From contig UQDJ01000047.1 in the NCBI GenBank assembly GCA_900539675.1, positions 1-12,198 on the forward strand: a DNA stretch of 12,198 bases, read 5' to 3'. Made by a program: the position numbers and the translations under genes. Shown in pieces: positions 1-6,864 of the stretch. Positions within the stretch are counted from its first letter, which is position 1. Each line of letters begins with the position of its first letter. The notes under the pieces are model-generated. The model was not told the origin of the DNA. It was given only the letters and a program-made list of their open reading frames with translations, and did no database searches. Origin of the DNA: an uncultured Coriobacteriaceae bacterium. Its GTDB lineage: Bacteria > Actinomycetota > Coriobacteriia > Coriobacteriales > Eggerthellaceae.

Positions 1-414
1 ATTTGGTGTCATCTCTTTAAGGATCTCATCATGTTCAAGCCGTGTAACAATTGCAAGATCAGGCTTACATAGCTTGATTGCACCCCTGTAGTCAATGGCC
101 TGCGCGCCACCAGGCACTAAAACAATACGCGCCCCACAGATTTGCACCGCAGCAAACACCACGATGAACCAACACGTATTAAACGATGAAAACATCACTG
201 TTTTACCAGGACTTATTCCCCATTTTTCATGTAATATTTTTGCAAGTGCCGAAGCACGATAGTACGCATCTGCATACGTCATTGATTCGTAAGAACCAAC
301 GGTTAACATTTTATAGGGCTCATGCAAATATCCTTCTCGAATACCTTCGATATACGATACTGAGCGCCTTTCTGGATGATAAGGCGCCCCTATGGGTCCT
401 CGTACTACATCCAT
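1..414 (-). CDS. Acyl-CoA ligase (AMP-forming), N-terminal part, cut by window edge
   Basis: These 138 residues look like the N-terminal part of an ANL-superfamily acyl-CoA synthetase, which activates a carboxylic acid with ATP and CoA. Visible family features are a MTYADAYYRASALAKIL segment, then GISPGKTVMFSSFN, then a hydrophobic stretch ending ICGARIVLVPGG, matching the usual order of a helix, a 'G..pGd.V' turn and the 'GA..vpv' strand. The P-loop (TSGTTG-like) and the adenylate-binding motifs would lie beyond position 1 and cannot be checked. The ATG at 414 is chosen because a GAGGAG ribosome site stands 9 nt before it. The gene follows the dehydratase activator by about 100 nt in the same direction. 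Together with the CaiA- and CaiB-like genes of the cluster it recalls CaiC of carnitine metabolism, but the substrate is unknown. Confidence 0.75.
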   Translation of the reverse strand, partial: MDVVRGPIGAPYHPERRSVSYIEGIREGYLHEPYKMLTVGSYESMTYADAYYRASALAKILHEKWGISPGKTVMFSSFNTCWFIVVFAAVQICGARIVLVPGGAQAIDYRGAIKLCKPDLAIVTRLEHDEILKEMTPN

Positions 415-516
415 AACCCAAAACTCCTCACCACTACAGGCTAGCGACCTCATACTTTGCCTGGTAGGTTACATACCTAAAGGAATCCGCCATAAATTGG
501 CGCCCCCCATTACTCA

Positions 517-1290
517 TCACATTCCTTTAGCGAACATAGCGGCGCCAAGAGCACCATTAAACTGAGCAAGATCACTCGTAAGAACTGGACAGCCTAGTCG
601 TTTTTCTAGACGCTTACGTAACCCACCATTCAAGGCAACGCCACCAGTCATAGCGACATCGGGCTTTACTCCCAAACGGCTAACAAGGCCATAGGTACGG
701 TCAACAACAGAGCTATGAATACCTGCAACAATATTGGGAATGGACTCACCAGCCGCAAGCTTTGAGATAACTTCCGATTCAGCAAACACCGTGCACGTTG
801 AAGAAATCGGGGCAACTTCTGTGGCTTCAGCATCATATTTTTCCAAATCGGAAACCTTGCAACCAAAAACAGATGCCATAACATCAAGAAAACGACCAGT
901 ACCCGCAGCGCACTTATCATTCATAACGAAGTTTTCCAAGAGCCCGTTCTCACCAAGGGAGAGCACTTTTGCATCCTGTCCCCCAATGTCGATGACCGTA
1001 TGAGCGGTAGGAAATAATCGTGAAGCATCCTTCGCGTGGCAGGATAATTCAGAAATTTGTTTATCGCACCAATCAACCAGATTGCGACCATATCCTGTAG
1101 CGCAAGAATGGGTTATATCTTTAACGGTAATACCAGCCATCTTTAAAGCGTCATCCACCGAAGCTTTTGGGCCAATCGTACCTGCGCCTTGCGCATACAA
1201 GCCTTTGCCTACAATATCGCCCTTAGCATTCAAAATGACACATTTTGAGGCAGTAGAACCACTATCTAGTCCCAAATAAAATTCAGCCAT
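517..1290 (-). CDS. 2-hydroxyacyl-CoA dehydratase activator (BadF/BcrA ATPase family)
   Basis: A 257-residue homodimeric iron-sulfur ATPase (archerase) that injects one high-energy electron into the dehydratase to start its radical cycle. The ASKHA phosphate loops are visible: LGLDSGSTASK near residue 7, VIDIGGQDAKVL near 99, and TGGVALNGGL near 215. The two cysteines that bind the [4Fe-4S] cluster at the dimer interface are present as DKCAAGTG (Cys127) and SSTCTVF (Cys166), the same numbers as in HgdC of Acidaminococcus, and the length matches that family. The start is set at 1290, where a GGAGGTGG site lies just upstream; an in-frame start 12 codons earlier has no such support and falls outside the family alignment. 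It lies one gene apart from the acyl-CoA dehydrogenase and far from the dehydratase subunits it should serve (HgdC/HadI/FldI-like). Confidence 0.93.
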   Translation of the reverse strand: MAEFYLGLDSGSTASKCVILNAKGDIVGKGLYAQGAGTIGPKASVDDALKMAGITVKDITHSCATGYGRNLVDWCDKQISELSCHAKDASRLFPTAHTVIDIGGQDAKVLSLGENGLLENFVMNDKCAAGTGRFLDVMASVFGCKVSDLEKYDAEATEVAPISSTCTVFAESEVISKLAAGESIPNIVAGIHSSVVDRTYGLVSRLGVKPDVAMTGGVALNGGLRKRLEKRLGCPVLTSDLAQFNGALGAAMFAKGM

Positions 1291-1311
1291 TTGTTCCACC
1301 TCCAAGAAAAT

Positions 1312-1353
1312 GGCTGTTCTCTGCAATATCTATGCACATTGCAGGGAACAGCC
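1312..1353 (-). other. Intercistronic hairpin between reductase and activator genes
   Basis: GGCTGTTC and GAACAGCC plus CTGCAAT and ATTGCAG form a 16-bp stem with one mismatch around a 10-nt loop. In minus-strand RNA it begins 12 nt after the acyl-CoA dehydrogenase stop and is followed by ATTTTCTTGG, only a weak U-rich tail. It may be a leaky terminator that lowers activator expression, or an mRNA-processing or stabilising hairpin. The single mismatch is A-C on the minus strand and G-U on the plus strand. Confidence 0.5.
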
Positions 1354-1365
1354 CGAAAAGGTTAC

Positions 1366-2523
1366 TTACTTTGCAGCATATTGTTTAGCGATCTGACGAC
1401 CAGCAATGTAAACCATGATCTCATCAGTGCCACCCGCAATACGATGACCACGCAAGTCAGCGCAGATGCGGCCAACACGCAAATCCTCGGTATAACCAAG
1501 ACCACCGAAAATCTGGAGTGCCTCATCTGCAACCATATGGCACTGCTGAGCGCCATAGCGCTTCAGTAAAGCAGAATCGATACGAATAGATTCACCTTGG
1601 TCCATCTTCCATAAGGTGTGGTAGAGCATGTTGCGCGTGTTCTGGAGAGCGGTCTCCATTTCGGTCAGCTTTTCTTGAATAAGCTGGTTTTTAATGATGG
1701 GCTTACCAAACGTCTGGCGTTCAGAAACATACGCAGCAGCATCGTCCATTGCAGCTTGAGCGCATCCTAAGCACTGAGCAACAATCAAGCAGCGCTCCAT
1801 TTCGAAGTTCTTCATTAAATTCTTGAAGCCTTCGCCCTCTTTACCAACACGCATATCTTCGGTAAGCACAACATCGTCAAAGTAAACTTCGCAAAATGGC
1901 ATAATCTGCTGACCAATTTTTTGTAATGCAGCCGTAGAAACGCCCTTGGTATCAATCGAAACCAACCACATAGACATAGACTTATTTTCGCGAGAGGGAT
2001 CTTCATCCTTAGAAACGACGAAAATATAAGGAAATGCCTGACCTTGAGTAACCCACGTCTTTTGACCATTGAGTAAATAAGTGCCATCAGGTTGCTTTTT
2101 TGTCACTGAAGTCATGGCAGCATTATCAGATCCTGCAGCGGGCTCAGAAAAACCAAGCGAAAAGATCGGTTTGCCGGTCTTCATATATTCTTCCATGCAA
2201 AACTCAACTTGCTTTTCGCTACCGAAGTCAATCATGTCACACATCGCAAGCGTATTGTTCAAAAATGGAGTTACACAACCAGCATAATGAGCGAATTCTT
2301 CCGTCAAAAGGCCAAGCGTTACACGGTCACACGGAATACCGCCCTGCTCTTCTGGAATGCCCATCAAACCAAAACCCGCATCAAGATATGCCTTAATCAG
2401 CTCATCGGACATACCGTGGTTGGCATACATGGACCTAATCTTTTCTTCATCAAAATTGCGAGCACAGAACTCCTTAATGCTTTGAACTAACAGTTCTTGC
2501 TCGTCCGTGTATGAAAAATCCAT
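1366..2523 (-). CDS. Acyl-CoA dehydrogenase family protein, CaiA-like (probable enoyl-CoA reductase)
   Basis: A 385-residue FAD flavoprotein of the acyl-CoA dehydrogenase superfamily. In this setting it would reduce the enoyl-CoA made by the dehydratase, taking electrons from an electron-transfer flavoprotein. Visible are the N-terminal helical domain (MDFSYTDEQELL), the middle beta domain with SEPAAGSD near residue 126 and NGQKTWVTQG near 152, and the C-terminal domain with RQTFGKPI and QIFGGLGY. At the usual catalytic Glu position (YEGT in MCAD) it reads RIAGGTDEIM, with Gly364; E. coli CaiA, from memory, also has GG there, and the tail GRQIAKQY resembles CaiA too. Hence reductase rather than oxidase is favoured. 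The ATG at 2523 follows AAAGGTG by 6 nt; the GTG three codons earlier is part of that ribosome site. No etfAB genes are in the window. Confidence 0.88.
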   Translation of the reverse strand: MDFSYTDEQELLVQSIKEFCARNFDEEKIRSMYANHGMSDELIKAYLDAGFGLMGIPEEQGGIPCDRVTLGLLTEEFAHYAGCVTPFLNNTLAMCDMIDFGSEKQVEFCMEEYMKTGKPIFSLGFSEPAAGSDNAAMTSVTKKQPDGTYLLNGQKTWVTQGQAFPYIFVVSKDEDPSRENKSMSMWLVSIDTKGVSTAALQKIGQQIMPFCEVYFDDVVLTEDMRVGKEGEGFKNLMKNFEMERCLIVAQCLGCAQAAMDDAAAYVSERQTFGKPIIKNQLIQEKLTEMETALQNTRNMLYHTLWKMDQGESIRIDSALLKRYGAQQCHMVADEALQIFGGLGYTEDLRVGRICADLRGHRIAGGTDEIMVYIAGRQIAKQYAAK

Positions 2524-2596
2524 TCGTTTCACCTTTCTTATTGATTAGCTATCCAATCCCTATCTGTCCTCAACCACAAGAAAAGACTTCTTGAAA

Positions 2597-2692
2597 GTTG
2601 AAATAGCCCAGTTCGGACAAATAAGGGCGACATCTATAGAAATCGCTGGAAGCAAAAGGGACTATTCCTCAGCGACGGGAAGGTATTTCAAC
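2597..2692 (-). promoter_or_regulatory. Multibranch RNA structure in the leader of the acyl-CoA dehydrogenase gene
   Basis: GTTGAAATA (2597-2605) pairs perfectly with TATTTCAAC (2684-2692) and closes a 78-nt loop. Inside it, GCCC/GGGC (2606-2609 with 2625-2628) and ATCGCTG/CAGCGAC (2642-2648 with 2670-2676) form two more stems. The second pairs completely only in minus-strand RNA, where its last pair is G-U. The resulting three-way junction starts about 70 nt upstream of the gene start. I do not recognise a known riboswitch class. A leader RNA is an inference from pairing alone. Confidence 0.4.
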
Positions 2693-2748
2693 AGATGTCA
2701 CCCTCATCTGTTCTCAACCCAAAGGAGGGTGGAAAATCCCTCCTTTGG
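2690..2748 (-). other. Two tandem hairpins just downstream of the LarA-like gene
   Basis: CCAAAGGAGGG (2719-2729) and CCCTCCTTTGG (2738-2748) form a perfect 11-bp stem with an 8-nt loop, 19 nt after the LarA-like stop codon. Next in the transcript, AACAGATG (2690-2697) pairs with CATCTGTT (2705-2712) around 7 nt. Neither is followed by a U-tract, so ordinary intrinsic termination is doubtful. The second hairpin shares three bases with the closing stem of the next leader structure, so the two may partly exclude each other. Confidence 0.5.
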
Positions 2749-2767
2749 AATTGAAAAAGTTGGAGAA

Positions 2768-4063
2768 TTAAAGCTTCAAATCGGGCAAGTTGCCATCGGC
2801 ATCAAAAGTCATCGGCTCTGGGCCGCTTACAAAGTCAATGCCATCAATGTTCTTGATGTCCTCCCAGAGAGGTTCAGAGACCTGGATCGTGTCCAAATCA
2901 AGGGTGTTCTTAATACGAACGATGCGCGCCTTCGTGTAGTCAAGGCGATAGATGCTGTCCAAGCAAATATAAACTGCTTGCTTATCAGTCTCTACATAAG
3001 GCGGAATCATGCCAGAAGTTAAAATGCCGGTCGTAAAACCATTGGTCCAGGTTGTATCCCAGTCCACGTCCTTAAGCACTCGACGAAGAGCAATATCACA
3101 CGAGCTGAGACCATTGCCATTGTGGTGAGCTTCTTCGGTCAAGCCACGAACATACATCTTTTTCAGATTCAAAACATCATGGAAGGAATGGGTAATATTG
3201 CGGCCTGTGACATTTGGATCGTGGCCATTACCGGATATATTTTTACCAATCTCATCAATGATCAAAAGATCAATGTCATCGAACTTAAATTTAGCCATGC
3301 GATCCTTAGCTTCAACAAGCAGGCGCGCATCGCAATCCATCATGTCTTCTGGCGTGCAAGCCTCGATACGACAAATATCATCGTAAGCATTTTGTACAAC
3401 GCCAACACCAAAGGCAACCGGAGCCTTATCGATAAAAATCTTTGCAGCTGGAGGAATAAGTTCACCAAAGCGTGCAAAACCAAAGGAATGAAATGCTGCA
3501 CAACCCTCATGCTTTGCAATGCCGATAGTGATCATTTTGGCCAAGCCTGACTCATGCGGGCCACGAAAATCAGTATGGGGCTTAACCTTGTTGAAGATAA
3601 CGATGCCGTCAGCCTCCATAGCATTCTTGTCGCAATACAGAGGACAACCCTTGAATTCTCCGTACTGAACAACCTCCATTGAAGACTTAATTGGAACACC
3701 CATAGCTTCTTCGGTTACGCCGTAACCGGCAATCATCTCAGTTTGACCTTCTGCTACCGCATTAGCATGGCTGCCCATTGCAGGAACGATAAACGGCTTT
3801 GCGCCCCATTCCTTCAAAACGTCACACATGGTCTTTACCATGCCATCCAGTTCCGGAATGCCACGACTACCAACGGTGATAGCAATTGATTTACCCTGAT
3901 AGCTATCATGATTTGGAAGCTTTTCCAGCTCTGAACGAAGGGTGCCACAAACATCGTCAATCTTTTGCTTGTCAAAACTTTGATGAATAGTCACCATATC
4001 CGGAATGGAAACTTCATCAAGACCTTGGACAGTCACATGCGACTCAGGAAAATCAATAAACAT
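2768..4063 (-). CDS. LarA-like racemase (nickel-pincer 2-hydroxyacid racemase family)
   Basis: A 431-residue member of the lactate racemase (LarA, DUF2088) family, whose enzymes invert 2-hydroxy acids using a nickel-pincer nucleotide. The N-terminal half carries ITVGSRG and PAMGSHANA with His99; then NKVKPHTDFRGPHESGLAKM with Lys176 and HEGCAAFHSFG with His192. The His99-Lys176-His192 spacing nearly equals His108-Lys184-His200 of the Lactobacillus plantarum enzyme (cofactor-lysine link and nickel ligand). His163 or His170 is the candidate for the second catalytic histidine (His174). The start at 4063 follows GAGAGGAGCG; an upstream in-frame start adds 9 residues without support. It stands next to a LarB homologue, which supports a nickel-pincer enzyme. 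Its likely job here is to supply the (R)-hydroxy acid for the dehydratase. The exact substrate is unknown; LarA homologues act on several acids. Confidence 0.8.
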   Translation of the reverse strand: MFIDFPESHVTVQGLDEVSIPDMVTIHQSFDKQKIDDVCGTLRSELEKLPNHDSYQGKSIAITVGSRGIPELDGMVKTMCDVLKEWGAKPFIVPAMGSHANAVAEGQTEMIAGYGVTEEAMGVPIKSSMEVVQYGEFKGCPLYCDKNAMEADGIVIFNKVKPHTDFRGPHESGLAKMITIGIAKHEGCAAFHSFGFARFGELIPPAAKIFIDKAPVAFGVGVVQNAYDDICRIEACTPEDMMDCDARLLVEAKDRMAKFKFDDIDLLIIDEIGKNISGNGHDPNVTGRNITHSFHDVLNLKKMYVRGLTEEAHHNGNGLSSCDIALRRVLKDVDWDTTWTNGFTTGILTSGMIPPYVETDKQAVYICLDSIYRLDYTKARIVRIKNTLDLDTIQVSEPLWEDIKNIDGIDFVSGPEPMTFDADGNLPDLKL

Positions 4064-4087
4064 GAGTACGCTCCTCTCATTCAACCC

Positions 4088-4276
4088 CATTGCTGAGGTT
4101 ATTTATCTCAAGACGGTTATCCTTGTACCGTCTCAATGACCATTGCTCGAAGTAGGCCTGGAAAATACTTCCTTAACCCTGCTCAGAGTCTGACTTACTA
4201 AACTTTGAAATTACCAAGCGAAGTGGCAGTGTCACAAACGCCAGTAACAACATAGGTGCAAATTGAAATGACCTAT
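4088..4276 (-). other. Hairpins in the LarB-LarA intergenic region
   Basis: The 258-nt gap between the two lar-type genes holds no gene. AGACGGT (4111-4117) pairs with ACCGTCT (4127-4133) around a 9-nt loop, and CATTG (4088-4092) with CAATG (4134-4138) can close around it. Nearer the LarB-like stop, ATAGGT (4252-4257) pairs with ACCTAT (4271-4276). No convincing promoter or U-tract was found. Confidence 0.35.
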
Positions 4277-4321
4277 TCACTAACGAAATTCAACGAAAAG
4301 GCGCACATCCCATTCGCGCTC

Positions 4322-5059
4322 CTAAGATAGGTGGTTGATAAGACTTGCCTGATAAGCGGCGCCAAACCCGTTGTCGATATTGACAACCGATATTCCGCTT
4401 GCACAGGAATTGAGCATGGCCATCAAAGCAGCTAGACCATTGAGGCTTGCGCCATATCCAACGCTCGTTGGTACTGCAATAACTGGACATGAAACAAGTC
4501 CCCCAACCACACTTGGTAGAGCACCTTCCATTCCAGCAATAGCAATTACAACGCGAGCATTCATCAATTCATCAGCATGAGCGAGTAACCGATGAATACC
4601 TGCAACCCCTAAGTCATACAATCTAAGGACTTCATTGCCTAACGCTTCAGCTGTTAAGGCAGCTTCTTCAGCAACCGATTCATCACTCGTACCAGCAGAA
4701 ACCACCGCTATATAACCCTTAGAGGAAACTGTCGGAAAACCCCCAATTAAGGCAAGTCTGGCTTGATCACTGTAAAAAGATTCGACAGACTGAGGCTCTA
4801 AAGCATTGAAAAGCTTTTCTGCTTTGGCGGTATCAACACGAGTAATGAGCACTCTTTCTTGTCCTGCCGCCAACAAAGCTTTGGTTATATCAATTATTTG
4901 ATGAGCAGTTTTACCTAGTCCATAAACAACTTCTGAGACACCCTGACGAACGCCACGGTGAGTATCTAGAGTTGCAAAGCCCAATTCCTCAAAAGGTTCT
5001 AGACTTATTTTGGAAAGAGCTTCATCGGGTGTCTTCATGCCTTCAGCAACAGCCTGCAA
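4322..5059 (-). CDS. larB: LarB-like pyridinium-3,5-biscarboxylate mononucleotide synthase, start region probably frameshifted
   Basis: A LarB homologue with a PurE-like carboxylase domain. LarB carboxylates the pyridine ring of nicotinate adenine dinucleotide, the first step to the nickel-pincer cofactor of LarA. Clear family motifs are ELGFATLDTHRGVRQG near residue 25, VSAGTSDESVAEEA, YDLGVAGIHRLL, AGMEGALPSVVGGL, VPTSVGYGAS, and LNSCASGISVVNIDNGFGAA at the end. The open frame from the TTG at 5059 begins QAVAEG. The in-frame bases before it read GIKDLL after a stop, which continues the family N-terminus, whereas an ATG at 5085 (MERKE) runs into TAA one base out of frame. One extra A near 5070 would join them. 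Either the start is TTG, or the ATG at 5038, or the gene has a one-base deletion. LarC and LarE homologues are not in the window. Confidence 0.85.
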   Translation of the reverse strand: MQAVAEGMKTPDEALSKISLEPFEELGFATLDTHRGVRQGVSEVVYGLGKTAHQIIDITKALLAAGQERVLITRVDTAKAEKLFNALEPQSVESFYSDQARLALIGGFPTVSSKGYIAVVSAGTSDESVAEEAALTAEALGNEVLRLYDLGVAGIHRLLAHADELMNARVVIAIAGMEGALPSVVGGLVSCPVIAVPTSVGYGASLNGLAALMAMLNSCASGISVVNIDNGFGAAYQASLINHLS

Positions 5060-5203
5060 TAAATCTTTTATTCCTTACGTTCCATTCGATAATCTCTAGG
5101 GCTAGCCCCCTCGTTCACAACTCCTAAAGCAGATTTGATTTATACAAAGCGATTTAGCAACGATCAGAATGGCCATAGATCCATAAATAAGTTGTCTTTG
5201 ATC

Positions 5204-5303
5204 TAGACCCTGGGGGAAGTGGAAATGAAGCTGTTTATATGGTTTCCACGTATCCACCTCTTGGCAATCAAAAGGTCGTTTCGCCACGCACGCCCAGGGC
5301 CTA
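5204..5303 (-). promoter_or_regulatory. Multibranch RNA structure upstream of the LarB-like gene
   Basis: TAGACCCTGGG (5204-5214) and CCCAGGGCCTA (5293-5303) face each other across 78 nt. As minus-strand RNA all 11 pairs form, one as G-U, and two further pairs extend the stem. Inside, GTGGAAA (5219-5225) pairs perfectly with TTTCCAC (5243-5249), and TGGC/GCCA (5262-5265 with 5283-5286) gives a short third stem. It fills most of the 277-nt gap between the transporter and the LarB-like gene, which otherwise shows no gene. Function is inferred from pairing only. Confidence 0.35.
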
Positions 5304-5336
5304 AAAAACAAGCGAATTATAATGAGGACCTACTGG

Positions 5337-6609
5337 TTATTCTTTATCGGCAACTGGAGTATCAGGGCTCTGACCTGCGTACTTCTTTGCCTGGGATACT
5401 GCATAGAAGCTGAAGATTGCAATCAAAACCATAATGACTAAACATCAGGAAATAGCCATTAGGCAAGTCTACGATGATGCCCCACAACGTTGCAGCAAAA
5501 GCACCGCCAACAGAAGAGCACATGGAAACACGAGAATAAATGTTTGCATAATCGCGATTACCAAAAACAATACGTGTTAACAGCGTAGACTGAACCGTAG
5601 TACCTGCATAAACAAAGCCAAACAAAAATGCACCAATCAAGAGAAGCGGTGCAGCCGTTGGGAAGAACATCAGCAAAATCACGCCGATAATACCTAAGCC
5701 AACAGAAACAACAATGCCGCCCTTGCTATTCTTATCATTAACAGCACCCAGCAAAATCTTGCCGATAGTCAAACCTGCCATGCAAACCGACGCAATGGTA
5801 GCGGAAAGAGCAGCGATTTCAGGGAAGCTATTTGCAAATGAATTGCAGTATGCCGGGAACATCTGGTATACAGTCTGATTTAATGCATATAAAAGAGCTA
5901 CGACTGCAACAGCATAAAATGCTAATGTTTTCATTGCTTTAGCTGCATCAATACCTTTGTTCAGGGCCTCAGCAGCACTAGGATCAGCTGCTTGGGTCAG
6001 CTTTTCAAAGCCGTATGGCTTCATACCCTTGTCTGCAGGGGTATTGCGGATAACTAAAATTAACAAAATGATTCCTGCTGCCAGATAGCCCATACGCCAT
6101 CCTTCAGGGCCCATATTAATAAAGATCTGCTGAACTGGGTTAAAGATAACGCCACCAATGCCAGTAAACGCCAACGCTAAACCAGTAAAGAAGCCAACCT
6201 TATCTGCGCACCATGCACCAATCAACTTGGGAACAGCCAAGAACAATAATGGAGCGGTACCAACTCCTTCAAACAACCCGCCAACATAGAGCATCCATAA
6301 TGCCTGAGCATTTGAAAGAATTAAGGTTCCGATAAAACAGAGAATGCCGCTTACAGTAAAGAGAACTCGTAAATCGATGTTATTCATAACCTTGCCAGCT
6401 ACTGGCAGGGTGATTGCCATTGCCAACTGTCAAATAGTGAAGTACAGCATAAATTCTGCACTTGAGGCGCCAAATGTCTTGGTAACAGATGGCATATAAA
6501 CGCCAGCGCAATTTACCATCAAGCTGCAGGCAGCGCAAAAGCAAATACATGCAGCTACAATGAGAAATGCGTAATGGAAGCCTCCCTGCTTTTTAACTTC
6601 CTCAGTCAT
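5337..6609 (-). pseudogene. Major facilitator (OFA-like) transporter with in-frame stop and C-terminal frameshift
   Basis: The reading frame from the ATG at 6609 (AAAGGA site 6 nt upstream) encodes a typical MFS carrier of about 423 residues, probably importing the organic acid handled by this cluster or exporting the product. It starts MTEEVKKQGGFHYAFLIVAA and goes on with helix-rich sequence, including a GGLFEGVG turn and EGWRMGYLAAG. Two lesions are visible. Codon 60 is TGA (6430-6432) between MLYFTI and QLAMAITLPVAGK. Near 5434-5442 the frame shifts by one base: before it the protein reads GYFLMFS, and only the shifted frame continues as a membrane helix (IMVLIAIFSFYAVSQ) to a TAA at 5337-5339. 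The total length is 3n+1, as a single inserted base predicts. Neighbouring genes use TGG for Trp and end normally at TGA, so recoding is unlikely. Assembly error is an alternative to decay. Confidence 0.8.
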
Positions 6610-6630
6610 GAGAAGTCCTTTCTCGCAAGA

Positions 6631-6648
6631 TCCTCTTTCTCAAGAGGA
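6631..6648 (-). other. GNRA-loop hairpin in the transporter leader
   Basis: TCCTCTT and AAGAGGA form a perfect 7-bp stem. In minus-strand RNA the loop reads GAGA, a GNRA tetraloop. It lies 21 nt before the transporter start and close to its AAAGGA ribosome site, so it could affect translation or stabilise the 5' region. Confidence 0.45.
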
Positions 6649-6649
6649 C

Positions 6650-6808
6650 CCCGGACTGCAACGGCAACACGTTCGCCATATAAACGCACTTCGATAAAAC
6701 ACCTTTTGCTGTTACGAGAAATAATCGAAAAAGTGTTCTTTTGACTAATGACGAAGAATAATGGTGTGATAAATTATTTGCCTCAACGGAAAAACGTTGC
6801 AGCCCGGG
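6650..6808 (-). promoter_or_regulatory. Long-range 14-bp stem in the beta subunit-transporter intergenic RNA
   Basis: In minus-strand RNA CCCGGGCUGCAACG (6808-6795) pairs with CGUUGCAGUCCGGG (6663-6650): 13 Watson-Crick pairs and one G-U, enclosing 131 nt. On the plus strand the same position is an A-C mismatch, so selection, if any, is on the transcript. Inside the loop, CACTT and CGAT face ATCG and AAGTG with a three-base bulge, and CAACG/CGTTG gives another small hairpin. The 255-nt gap contains no gene. No match to a known riboswitch was recognised. Confidence 0.4.
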
Positions 6809-6809
6809 A

Positions 6810-6847
6810 ATGAGAGACGCATAACTCCCCAGAAATGCGTCTCTCAT
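6810..6847 (-). other. Perfect 13-bp hairpin downstream of the dehydratase beta subunit
   Basis: ATGAGAGACGCAT (6810-6822) and ATGCGTCTCTCAT (6835-6847) are perfect inverted repeats with a 12-nt loop, 17 nt after the beta-subunit stop codon. The T-rich stretch lies before the stem in the transcript, not after it, so it is not a classical intrinsic terminator. A 3'-end-protecting or processing hairpin that sets dehydratase mRNA level apart from the downstream genes is plausible. Confidence 0.5.
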
Positions 6848-6864
6848 AGGGATTAATAAAAAAC

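Noticed and set aside
2719..2748. Hairpin downstream of the LarA-like gene as a classical Rho-independent terminator
   Set aside because: The stem is strong, but no run of U follows it on either strand, so it is recorded only as a hairpin.
2591..3022. 143-codon open frame on the plus strand
   Set aside because: It mostly overlaps the LarA-like gene antisense and the structured leader, has no family features, and its composition follows from the gene on the other strand.
5102..5311. 69-codon minus-strand open frame between transporter and LarB-like gene
   Set aside because: No credible ribosome site and no family pattern; it spans the paired stems of the intergenic structure.
6430..6432. TGA in the transporter as a selenocysteine or recoded codon, with a small TGGCA/TGCCA hairpin after it
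   Set aside because: Selenocysteine is not known at this place in MFS carriers, the hairpin is weak, neighbouring genes end at TGA and use TGG for Trp, and the gene also has a separate frameshift.
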